A stretch of 64,000 nt of DNA from Histoplasma ohiense (taxonomy: Eukaryota > Ascomycota > Eurotiomycetes > Onygenales > Ajellomycetaceae), in NCBI GenBank assembly GCA_017607445.1, contig JAEVHH010000004.1, positions 1,178,001-1,242,000 of the forward strand, read 5' to 3'. Shown here piece by piece: positions 35,778-46,400 of the stretch; the stretch's first letter is position 1; every line of letters starts with the position of its first letter. Below the pieces are notes generated by a model, which was not told the DNA's origin, made no database searches, and saw only the letters and a program-made list of their open reading frames with translations. The translations under genes and the position numbers were made by a program.

Positions 35778-36529
35778 ATATAGAATTGATTTGATAGCCA
35801 AGCATCTAACAATTCAGCTTCCATAAATCACGCGACGAAACGTGCCAGAAACACACTCCAACTAAAAGCAAGAGGATTAGTGTAAGCCTTCATAAATCTC
35901 AAGAATTGAATAGAGAAGAGAATCTTAAGAATTAAACACTAGTTAAGGATTGATATTATCAATTGTTTTAATTTGATTAATCTATAGCTATTACTCTCTT
36001 ATTCTCTAAAAAAAGAAGAAGAAAAGAAAAGAAAAACCAGATTCCTTCTTCAATCTCTTTTTATAAATAATAAAATCCAAAACAATGACTTGGCTCAGGT
36101 GGAAGGAGGGGAGGAGGTGAACCTTGGAAGCCGCCAAGTGGTGGAAGCTTGGCGGGAATCATCACGTGGGACCAGGCAATGTAACCTGGAAGACCTGGGT
36201 TTGAGCCTTGGTTGGTTGTTTATCTATCTGGTAGCGAGTGCGTGGGTCACGTGGTATAGGGCTTGTGTAGCAGGTAGCTCCAACAGGCAAGTCCTTTGTC
36301 AGCAGTCTCTTACTCAAAACTAACTAGTTAGTTCATTAATTAGCAGCCGAATATCATAGCATTGTCTTTGAGTACATCCTCATTTCCACTTGCACCTGGA
36401 CATGGAACGTATGTATTTTGGGTGCTACATGATACAAGAGTCAACTTGTTTGGAATTCTGCTACTTAGTTTTTCCCTGTTTGTTGAAAATGGATAGTGTC
36501 TTTGTCGCTCCCATGCTTGCATACTGATA
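35778..36529. other. Intergenic with a purine tract
   Basis: A purine-rich tract lies at 36,008-36,036 and a TA-rich AACTAACTAGTTAG stretch near 36,318. A TGGCTCAGGTGG word at about 36,091 and a GGTTTGAGCC word at 36,198 look like distant tRNA A and B boxes, but no tRNA fold is present. This is the promoter region of the chromodomain gene. Confidence 0.4.
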
Positions 36530-39500
36530 ATGCTGTCTCGACTTGCCCCTGCTACCACTTCACAACCACCACGCAAATCTAGAAATACACCCAGCATCCA
36601 GGAATCCACTACTGCTGGGTCGGTGAGCTCATTTGACCTATCTGACAAAGTATCTGTCAATAGTTCTCAGGAATATCCTATAAAGAGTATTATTGACGAA
36701 TCTCGCGACAAGTATCTCATCGCTTGGGAAGGCCCGTACGAACCAACCTGGGTAAGTTCTATGTGAGGAGCTCATGTTCACCGCTTGCACCAATTTTGCG
36801 GCTACACTGGTTTATCCCTTTTAGTCGATGTCATATGGTTTTTGCTTTTGTGTTAGCGCTTGACCACACTATTGAAGTACATGTTTGATTTCCTCTTCGT
36901 CGTTGCGGCAAGGACAGCTAAAGGTTCATTCTCCAGGAACCCAAGCACTTTGCAAACGACGTTGCAATTCGGTTCTGGGAGAATAAGAAGAAGGGGACAG
37001 GGAGTGTTTCCAACAAGTCTTGTGATTTTGATCATCAGTCTTCTTTTGAGTCTTTAGCAACCTCTGCCGCTGGTCCACCATCTACGGTGCCAGAGACTGC
37101 GCACTCAGGTCTCAGTCAAAGTTCCGTACTTTCGAGTGGTGCGGGCAACCAACCTTCTTCAAATCCTTCTCAAGGCTCTGAAGCAAGTGGCAGTTTGTAC
37201 TGTCCAGGCACCTCTGACCTGGCCACCCAGTCGAGTGGTGGTGCCTCAAGTCAAAGCCAACACCAAATCTTGACCAGAGGCGTCCTTCGACTTTGTTCAA
37301 CACAGTCTCTTAGCGATCACGCTCTATCCACTCAAGTTGAACAGAGCCCTACTTCAGGATCACCCCGGTCTTCAAGTCATTGCTCCCGTCAATTCATTCC
37401 ACGCAAAATCCGTAGTGAACTATTGCACCAACTTCGACATCCGGCACGCCACGATAAGCTGCCAGTGTCGCACAATAGTTCATCCTCAAGCCTATCTACA
37501 GATCCTTTACGGATTGGCTCTACCGCAAAATATTCCTTAGGCATAATTCAATTCCAGGGTACACACGGTTATCCTGCATGCGGGGAGACAGATTTCGATC
37601 CAGGGAAGGCAAAATCAAGTTCATGCAACAGCGGAACCGCGATTGAGATCGCTGAGACTCCTCCAGCACGTCTCTCATTGTATCATAGCGAGAGCAGTAG
37701 CCTTTCTCACCCACCCCATTGTCATACCACTCTATCTCGCGTTTCAATTCATCGTTCCCCTTCGCACACCTCACAATTCGGTAAATACTTTCCGAGGGCC
37801 GGCCCATTCATACTCCTATCACTAATACCAGGCCTCCAGTATATGAGACACCTATTCGCCAGCGAGACGTTAGTTTAAGCAGCACCGTGAAGAGTCTCCC
37901 TGTTTACACTCAATCCCCGGATCCAACGATCTGGCAAAAGAACTTTCAACTTTCTAGGAATCCGAATAGCATATCCGTGTCCACCTCTACACAGTCGTCT
38001 ATCAACGGTGTAGCACAACAATCCGCGAATATTCCACGAAATTCCATCAGCATGGATGAATCTGCGGCTTCTCGCGAGACACCAAAACCGCTCATTACCA
38101 TGGAGGAAGCGCGCCGTAATAATCCAGGGACGAATTTTCGTGAGAAAATGAGATTTATTCGTGCACATGAACGCTCTCTCATCGGCGAGCAACAGAGCGT
38201 CATTACAAGTGTAACACCTTCCTCTGCTGGCGACATTGAGCCATCACAACCTGCTCCTGCTAGAGATGGAGTATCACCCCTTAATATCCGTGTCGACAAA
38301 GAGCCTCAGACTCATCCACCACATGTCATGGCGGCGGCCGAAAGCCCCAGCACGTTTATTGCACCGCAGGCTCTACATTACGATGTGGAAAATCCAGCTA
38401 CTGTCGGGGAATCCCTCTCGGGGTCACAACCAATCCTTGCTGGAGAGGCAGGGTTTCCGGAAGTTTCAGCAGAGACAATAGTCGAGCCAGAGGCAGGTTT
38501 CGGACCGACCGCCGCCTCCATTGAAAAGGCTACAGAACCTCAACCTGTTGGCATTAAACTCGGGCCCATGGAATTCGCTGTTCCTCTCTCCATGGATTCT
38601 AGAGTAAAGGATGATTATGATGTTACTCTTTCTGCTGAGAGTAAAACGATTGAGAAATTTTTGAGGGAATCCTCATCTCTAGGAGCGAATATGAGCAGTT
38701 CTGATCTAGAGGTTTGTTGACCCTTTGTGACATTTGACATAACATCTCATTAGTTCTCACATAAATATAGTACGATACCCAAATCTCGAAGATGCGGAAG
38801 TTGATTGATCGCTTGAAGAACATTACAACACATCCAGATCTCAATGACCAACCTGCTGCAGCCGGTGCTAACCCGGCCAAGGAGGCCGCGTGGGCGGAAT
38901 ATTCGAGCTCGAAATTTCAATTTCTAGGTTACTTAATTGATGCAGCCGCTAATGATGATTTGCATATTCTTATAGTTGGAGGAACCGAAAACGCTGTCAA
39001 ACTAGTGGAAAATTATTTTATAGGCAAAGAATTTGCTTATACCCAACCATCGACAAATGGGCCGACTGATGCTGAGTTGTCCCTCTGCAAAGGGCAACTC
39101 AGCTTTACGATACGATCAGCGACTGATGACCGAATACTACAACCCTATAAACCCCCGGCTGCGATTATTGCTCTCGATAATTCTATCGATGTGGACGCCC
39201 CAGCTATTCGGAAAATACGAACCGAATCTTCCGCTCATGGAAAACTTTTACCGGTTATTCGCTTGCTTGTCTCTAATACTTCAGAGCATGTCGAACGGTG
39301 TTTACCAGACACATCAAAAATTAATGCCCTTCGTCTTCTTGTCAAATATACGCGGGACTTCAGTAGTACCGCGGGAGAGCTTCAAGATGACGCGCTAGGA
39401 GTGCAAGAAAATGCGGAGGAAGTTGTCCTTTATTTAAAAATGGACCCTGCTACACGCGTGTGGCCGATTGCAGCGGTTGAGCTAATACCGATCGAGACTC

Positions 39501-40557
39501 CGAGAGTGTCACCTGCTTCTGTGGAAGCCGAAGAGCTTCGATCGATGTCATCTTCACGACAAAAGCGTTTGTTGGTAAGCAGAAATATTGATGAAATCTA
39601 AAGTGTATGGCACTAATCGACGTGTAGGAGAACGATGAGGGTCAAGCTAGTAATCAGACAAAACGGCAGCGAATCAGCCCTTTCCAAGATATCACTCATA
39701 TCAGCGACTCAAACAAGGGACCAACACAGTCGCAGGATGAAGCCGATTCTCACCTTAGCGAACGAAGTTTAGCCGAAGCTAAAAACGCAACGGGATTTGA
39801 AGTTAACCAGCTTCAGGCTGCGTTGGCAAAGATGCAAACGAATCTACAAACCATGGAGAAGAGTTTCTCCCAACTGCAACACCGATATGAAACCAGACTA
39901 AACAATTACCACAAGTTACGCAAGGAACTGGAGGAAGCCCTCGAAACCTCAAAGAAATCTTCCGAGCGCCTCGAACGGCAGAAAATGGAGATAGCCAAGC
40001 TCAAAGACGAGAAAGCCATCTTAGCCAAAGAGCTCGATGAAGCTAGAACTGCCATAAAGGAAGGGGGAGGCACGGATGCCGAGTTGGAGAAAACGCGAGA
40101 GGAAGTGCGCCGCCTTACCAAGGAAAATGCCAACCTCCAACGCACAGTCCAGCAAGAGCGCTCGCAGGCAGAATATACGAGGCAACAATACCAAAACGCA
40201 TCCACATCGGCGGCGCAGTCAGCAATGGAGCTCCAACAACTTGAGGAAGAGTTGGCCAATCTGAAAGCCAAGGCCGCGGGAGACCTAACGAAGTTGAAAC
40301 AGCTGCGTTTACAAAACGACGAGCAAACACATCTTGCTCGGATTGAGGAACTCGAATTAACGCTAGCGCAAAGGGATGAGTTGTTAAGCCGGAAGGAGGA
40401 GGAGCTGCGGGAGTTGAAGAAGAATCGGCCGTCGACTCGAGCGACAAGTCTGCAGCCTCGCAGCCCGAAGTGGGGTTCAAGTCGTCCCACGAGCCCTGGA
40501 GTGAATAATGTTAGCAGTGGGAATATTCGGGGTAGTACGTTGAGGTTTCCGTGCTGA
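36530..40557 (+). CDS. Chromodomain protein of the HDA2/3 (class II histone deacetylase complex subunit) type
   Basis: Five exons, 36530-36751, 36937-37780, 37840-38711, 38771-39574 and 39628-40557, join in phase to 1223 residues. A chromodomain (about 46-93: YPIKSIIDESRDKYLIAWEG, PTWEP, AIRFW) is split by the first intron; it would bind methylated histone tails. A Ser-rich disordered stretch follows to about residue 640. Exon 4 (647-914) carries the alpha/beta region I assign to the HDA2-3 domain (KFQFLGYLIDAA, DLHILIVGGTENAVKLVE, AAIIALDNSIDV). The C-terminal third is a long coiled coil (about 980-1170, LQTMEKSFSQLQ, KLKDEKAILAKELDEA). In yeast, Hda2 and Hda3 form a coiled-coil dimer that supports the deacetylase Hda1. 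A chromodomain-HDA fusion, recruiting deacetylase to methylated chromatin, is the natural reading. Simple ORF views split it into five pieces. Confidence 0.85.
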
Positions 40558-41506
40558 ATCAATTGGGCTGAGATCTTATCCGTGCGTATATGTATATATA
40601 CATATATATGAATTTTTTCGTTCTGATTAGGTTGGTGGATGGGTAGAGTAAGTTCCTTTTTATGTTTTATATGTAGTTGTATTCGTTGTTCACATCCACT
40701 ACCCAGATAGGATTTCATATTACTTCCAGTTGAACAGCCACCACGATGAGAAGACAGGCAAGGAGCGGGAACGTGTTGGGAGATTGAGTCATGCTTTTAT
40801 TTCTTAGTTTTTTCCCCGTTTGCTACTTTCCTGCTTGCGAATATCCTTTATTTTTACTTTATATATTACACTCATGCCCATAACGATGCAGGTGCCCGGG
40901 GTGGACTGGCTGCTCGTAAATATTGATACGAATGACTTCTGGTATTTTTCTTGTTTCCATTTTGGTTTATTCGGTTTACTATTTGTCATTTGCTGCTCCA
41001 TTTATATATACCGTTCGGGCTTATTGTTGAGTATCGTAATTACTGTTTGACTTATCCATGGCGATACGGAGCTTAACTGGAGTTCTTTATTTTTATTTTG
41101 TTTTTGTTTTGATCTTTTTGTGTGGACTTGGTTTTGTATACAAAATTACGCATATGATATGGCGATATTTGATGATACGTTTGTAATTATTGCGCAGAAT
41201 AACCAACAGTACGCAGTCAACTGTCTGAAGCAATCAAGCTGTAAGCTCAATACTTAACTTACGTGAGCGCCCCGGCTAAGCAACTGGAACCCGGTAGACC
41301 TCGGTTGCCATTCAAACCCCACCAAGTTATAACCTACTCTACATCTACGCAACAATAACAAAATTATTTGTCCCGCCTCTATATTTTGCCAAAAAGGGGA
41401 CCCTACAAAGAAGGAAATTACATCGTAGTCTACTTACTTATAACCTCAGGTTGCGTCATCGTATCAACACGGCATCATCCGAACGCAACCACGTCCGTCA
41501 ATAGCC
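40558..41506. other. Intergenic
   Basis: The 3' region of the HDA-type gene and the promoter of the IF-2B-like gene. A TATA-type palindromic run lies near 40,587-40,610. T-rich stretches follow to 41,130. No gene seen. Confidence 0.4.
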
Positions 41507-42829
41507 ATGCCAGCCTCCCCCGCTATCTCTGTTCCAGATCTGTCTACCCCACCCATCACGTCCCCCACGTACAAGCTTGAAGTAACTGCGTACCCGGAGG
41601 CTAAAGATGCCCTTTCGAATGGCTTATTGCGTCTGAGGACAGACCACGTCAGCGGGGCCAAAGACCTCGCTACGACGGCAGTATTTTCATTGGTGCGCAT
41701 TGCAGAAATTATCGCGGAGAGACTTATTGAGGAGATAAAGCAGGATGAGGCGCAGACACACGGGGGTAAGATGCACGGTTCGCCTCACTCGGCGGTGGAG
41801 ACATGGTGGGAGTCGTGTCGGAAGGCTGGGTGGATCCTTTCTAAATACGGGCGACCGAGTATGAATGCGGCGATTACAAATGCAATTGTCAAGGTGTTGG
41901 ATAGGAGCAGGCTGGGACTGGCACGGCTGGATGAAGAGATGGTCTGCGATCGATATGGAGCATGCGGGTTGAAGAGGAAGGTGTCCGGAGCGGATGGTGA
42001 CGGGGGGGAGCAGGCTGAAGCTCAAGAACGATGTATTAGGATGGGTGTTGAGAGGATGCATGCTTATTTGATGGAGAGGAATGAGGATGCCACACGGACG
42101 CACATTGCCGTGGCGTTACGGCAGTTTTTATATGAGAAAGGTACTGTCCAGGATCAGAGACGAGTGGTGAAGATCTTGACCCTAAGCTCCAGTGCAACGG
42201 TTGTTAATGCGTTGGCGACGGTGTTGGAGACAGAGAGCAAGGAGAGCGGGGATAGAGGGTTGAATATTCAGTTGAAGGTCATGGAATCTCGACCGCTCTG
42301 CGAAGGGGTAGACTTTGCCAAAGAGCTCGTACACCGCGCAGGAGACGTCGGGGCCACAGATCGGCTGCATATAGAGATCGCATCGGATTCTAGCGTTGCA
42401 ATCCTAGCGAGAGATGTTGATGCTGTTCTACTGGGAGCTGATCGGATATCTGACAACGGCAATGTGAGCAACAAGACTGGTAGTTTACCTGCTGTTCTTT
42501 GTGCGAAAATGTTGTCAGATAAGGTGTCTGTCGTCGTAGTATCTGATCTCGATAAAATTTCCACGCCGGGAGCAATGGAGACGTATAGAGAGGAAGAGAA
42601 TGACGTACGAGAGCTGGAGTGCCTATGGGACCAGCATCCTGGCAGAACCGTGAAGCCGGCCTCATGGCGCACAATTGTGGAGGCTCGAAACGTGTACTTT
42701 GAGTGGGTCCCCGCAAAATATATCGATCGATATATCTGCGAGACAGGTATCCTAGATCTCAACGGGATTAGAGAGCAATCTGAAAAGTCCCAACGTGTGG
42801 AACGACAATTGTTTGGCTGTTTCCCCTAA
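41507..42829 (+). CDS. IF-2B family protein (eIF2B-like / sugar-phosphate isomerase-like)
   Basis: A single exon of 440 codons from an ATG at 41507. The N-terminal helical region (about 20-150: RLRTDHVSGAKDLATTAVFSL, WILSKYGRPSMNAAI) and a C-terminal Rossmann-like half match the IF-2B superfamily. The diagnostic DVDAVLLGADRIS..GNVSNKTGS lies near residues 303-325, then VVVVSDLDKISTPG. The superfamily covers eIF2B alpha, beta and delta subunits, methylthioribose-1-phosphate isomerase and ribose-1,5-bisphosphate isomerase. The Asp and Asn-Lys of the isomerase site are present, so an enzyme role is possible. The N-terminal part and the lack of close eIF2B wording suggest a divergent paralogue and not a core eIF2B subunit. 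Substrate unknown. Confidence 0.8.
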   Translation: MPASPAISVPDLSTPPITSPTYKLEVTAYPEAKDALSNGLLRLRTDHVSGAKDLATTAVFSLVRIAEIIAERLIEEIKQDEAQTHGGKMHGSPHSAVETWWESCRKAGWILSKYGRPSMNAAITNAIVKVLDRSRLGLARLDEEMVCDRYGACGLKRKVSGADGDGGEQAEAQERCIRMGVERMHAYLMERNEDATRTHIAVALRQFLYEKGTVQDQRRVVKILTLSSSATVVNALATVLETESKESGDRGLNIQLKVMESRPLCEGVDFAKELVHRAGDVGATDRLHIEIASDSSVAILARDVDAVLLGADRISDNGNVSNKTGSLPAVLCAKMLSDKVSVVVVSDLDKISTPGAMETYREEENDVRELECLWDQHPGRTVKPASWRTIVEARNVYFEWVPAKYIDRYICETGILDLNGIREQSEKSQRVERQLFGCFP

Positions 42830-43484
42830 CGTTGGCATGGAAGACAGTGATCCAGTTACGTTCAGAGTAACAAACAGCCACTAGCCCGAAGTCGGTTCTA
42901 CTTCCCCGTTCTGGTCCGGTCATATCGACAAGCGCGACAGACAACTGGCAGCCCATATAAGCAGAGTAGCTAGCTAATAGCCTCTCCAACTTTCGTTGTT
43001 GTTCCATTTTGCGACGTTTTCCCAGGTTGATATCACGTTTTCCATTTTGGGATGCACGTGGGGACCCTCAGCCCTACAGATCGACACCAGTCCCAAAACG
43101 GCAATTCGTAAACAAGCAACACATCATCCCGGCCGAGGCACTCAACAACCATGACAATCATAACATTAACCCACATCACAACTCTCCTCATCACGCAGCA
43201 TATCAACTTGTCTAATGGAGCTGCTAATCATCTGGTATTAACTGAAAATGGATGTACAACCTCCATCATAACGGCCTCCTCCAATTCTCTCATTATCAAC
43301 ATCCCTGTCACTCATTGCTAGGTAAGCGTGCCGCATTGTTTGTCGTACTGTTCTGTTCACCCGGCGGACTGGTCTCAACTGAAATCCCACCTCTTCTGTT
43401 GATGCTCATTCTTATGGTATCTCTAATTGTCCACCGCTCTAGTTCATCCTATTACCATCTCTTCCGCGCCAATTCTTTGTAGCA
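42830..43484. other. Intergenic: Cyk3 promoter and leader
   Basis: A CT- and CA-rich leader precedes the ATG at 43485. Short frames here have no family match. A spliced leader intron is possible but cannot be fixed. Confidence 0.4.
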
Positions 43485-46400
43485 ATGGCTCCGGCAGCAC
43501 CAGTTCTTCCCACTCGATTCCCCTGCTGGTGTCAGGCTGTATACTCATGGGGTGGAGAAACAAAGAGAGACTTGGGGTTTGTGGAAGGAGATCTGATCGA
43601 GTGCTTGAATGCGGGTGATGGCTCTTGGTGGACTGGCCGTCTACGTCGAGACAAACGCATGGTTGGTGTGTTTCCCTCGAACTTTGTCAAGGTACTTGGG
43701 GACGACTTCGTCCCGGGAAGCCGGTCGGTCAGCCCGCTCCATGGCGGGCCCGCAAGCTCTACGATGGATTTACGCCGGATATCAGCTTCCAATTCTGCAG
43801 CATCGCCCAGGAAACGAAAGACTGTTTTTCGAAAACCATTCCAAGGCTACAAAGAAGGTGTAGGGCCTTCTGAAGCTCTGAAAACGCGGCAGAATGATGA
43901 GGATACACATAGCAACATCCCCAATAAAAATAGCAGTAGCAATGATACTGGGCATATCGTTTCGCCCTCAGAGAATCCTTGGAGAGCGAGTACAGGCTCA
44001 GCAGGCACGCCTCCATCGTCAAACCAGGATCGCGGATCTCTTTCGCGTCAATCTCATCGTCGTTCTCCACGTTCTCTTTCTCCTGCCCCCGTTCAACATC
44101 GACCATCCATCTCTCATGCCATACCTCCCTCACCTGGTCAGCATGCTGGGCTGAGTTCTCGTGAAATATCTCCTGCACCTATTCAACATCATGGTTCTAT
44201 CTCCCACCATCCTGCTCGCGCAGTCTCACCATCTCCTATGCACCATCGTGGGTCTTTCTCTCATCACCCTGCTCGCGTCGCTTCTCCTTTGCCGGTACGA
44301 CATCACCATTCCTTCTCTAATCCTCCACCGAATACCACTTCCGCAATGCCGATGCAACATCGTGGTTCTTTCTCCCATCATCCCCGTCCTGTTTCTCCGG
44401 CACCAGAACAGTATCATGGGTCTATACTGCGTGCTGCGTCTCCCTCACCAATACAACATCATCTGCCTTTCTCTAACCCACATCCTCGTGCTCTTTCTCC
44501 TGGGCCAATGTACCATCCTGATTCCACATCTCGCGCCGCGTCTCCTTCACCAGTACATCATCATCACACTTTCTCCCAGTCACATCCTCGAGCTCTTTCT
44601 CCCGGGCCATCACGAGATACCGAATCTCCGCCCCCGCTGCCGCCTCCTCACCAAATTTCTGTGAAAAACAAGCAGCAAGTAAGGAATAGTCCATCACCTG
44701 TTCCTGCGCCTTATGATATGAATCATGCGTACCCAACCATCGCAAGGACTCCTTCTCCAAATTCACAATCTAATGCTATTTATGGACACACTCCATCTCC
44801 TGTGAGGGATGCTATGGAAGACGTCATGTCTTCATTGCAAGATATGGGTCTTAATCACAACGGTCTGCAAGAAGAACCGCGTCGGTCCCCTTCACCCTTC
44901 CATCCATGGTCCCCGGAAACATCTGATAACCCACACGAACAAGGCACATCTGATCCAATCCATCGCCCTCTAACCTCCTTAGGACTGAGCGGTGGTGATG
45001 GTCAGCGGCAGGAGAACAAAAATCAGCATGGTTTTACTAACCAGTACAATGATGGCCCTCCTCAACTCAATAATTATGTCCAGAGAATGGAAAACAGACT
45101 CCGCCAATTGCATGCACAGAGTAGTAAATCTTCCTATGAGCTCCATATACCCCCTAGCAGTAAAGACCTTCCGCCCATACCTCACCCAAAAGATCTCTCC
45201 CATTCCAGACCGCAATCATCGTCAAATCAAGATTACCAAGAGCCACGATTACGGACTCGAAGATCTGCCTACGAATTGAACAAAGACGTTCTTGGGCGGA
45301 CATTTACAACGAAATCTGACGCAACAAATTCTTCCAGTGGCGTCCAAAGCAATGCAAGTGGCACTTCAGGATTTAGCGCAACTAGCGCTGCAAGCTACGC
45401 ACGGCGTACCAATAGACAGGATACCGCCATAGATAACCTTCATCTCTCTGGACTAATAGGTTCTGATAAATCTTCTAACAGCGGAATGCGGCCTCAAACA
45501 CCGTTAACCGGAATTTCACATCACTCCAGCCATAATTCCTCTAGACAAGGAGCAACTTCTGCCATTGGATGGAACGAGTACAGTAAGGATGCCCCAAGCA
45601 TGTATGGCGGCCTGACTACACCCAAGTCAAAAAAGACAGGCTTTCTGAAAAAGATTATTGAATCTGCTAAAACGGGAGCTGCGACCGCAAGAACCAATAT
45701 TGCCACAAGCCCGGTTGGAGCAGTATCACCGACCAAAGGTCGCAAAGCTGTGGGAATATCATCATATGCATCTCCTCACTCAGGAAAAAGTGCAGCAAGG
45801 GACATGGAATTGGGTGAATCCATGGATTGGGTTCAGGTGCGACGGGACGTCAACAGGTGTATCACTCCAAGCCGTCATGAACTAATCGAGAGAGCAGAGA
45901 GGTGCCAGATGCTCGACTGTCCTGTGATATACGCGGTGGAGGAACTCTACGAGAGTGCAGAGGGAGATGAGGGAATAGATGGTTTACCAATTGCAGAACC
46001 GACTAACTGGGGTGCTGTGAATTTACAGCTGGTGGACAAGAGTGTCCGGTTCATAAGCAGTCTGCCTGCGATGATCAACCCAGTCAGTTTATCCCAAGGG
46101 TATATCTGTCGCCCGCATCGCAGCGATGGACAGCGATTACGTGCCATATTTACCTGGGTTGCGGAAAAGATTGCATGGGATGATGACATTGATGGGGACG
46201 TTGACTTGAAAAGAGTATTGCATATGAAAAGAGGTTGCCCAAAGGAAGTTGCTTATCTGGTACAAGAAATGTGTTCCGCCGTTGGAATACATGCCGAGGT
46301 AGTTCATGGCTATTTAAAAACACCCGGAGAACAACTAGATCTTGATCGCCTCTTTAATCCAAATCATTGGTGGAATGCTGTCCTGATAGATGGCGAATGG

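Noticed and set aside
36089..36215. tRNA-like A-box and B-box words suggesting a tRNA or SINE
   Set aside because: The boxes are ~107 bases apart and no acceptor or anticodon stem can be folded around them.
39906..40718. 270-codon minus-strand frame opposite the chromodomain gene
   Set aside because: It is the shadow of the coiled-coil exon (Ser/Arg/Cys-rich) and has no domain.
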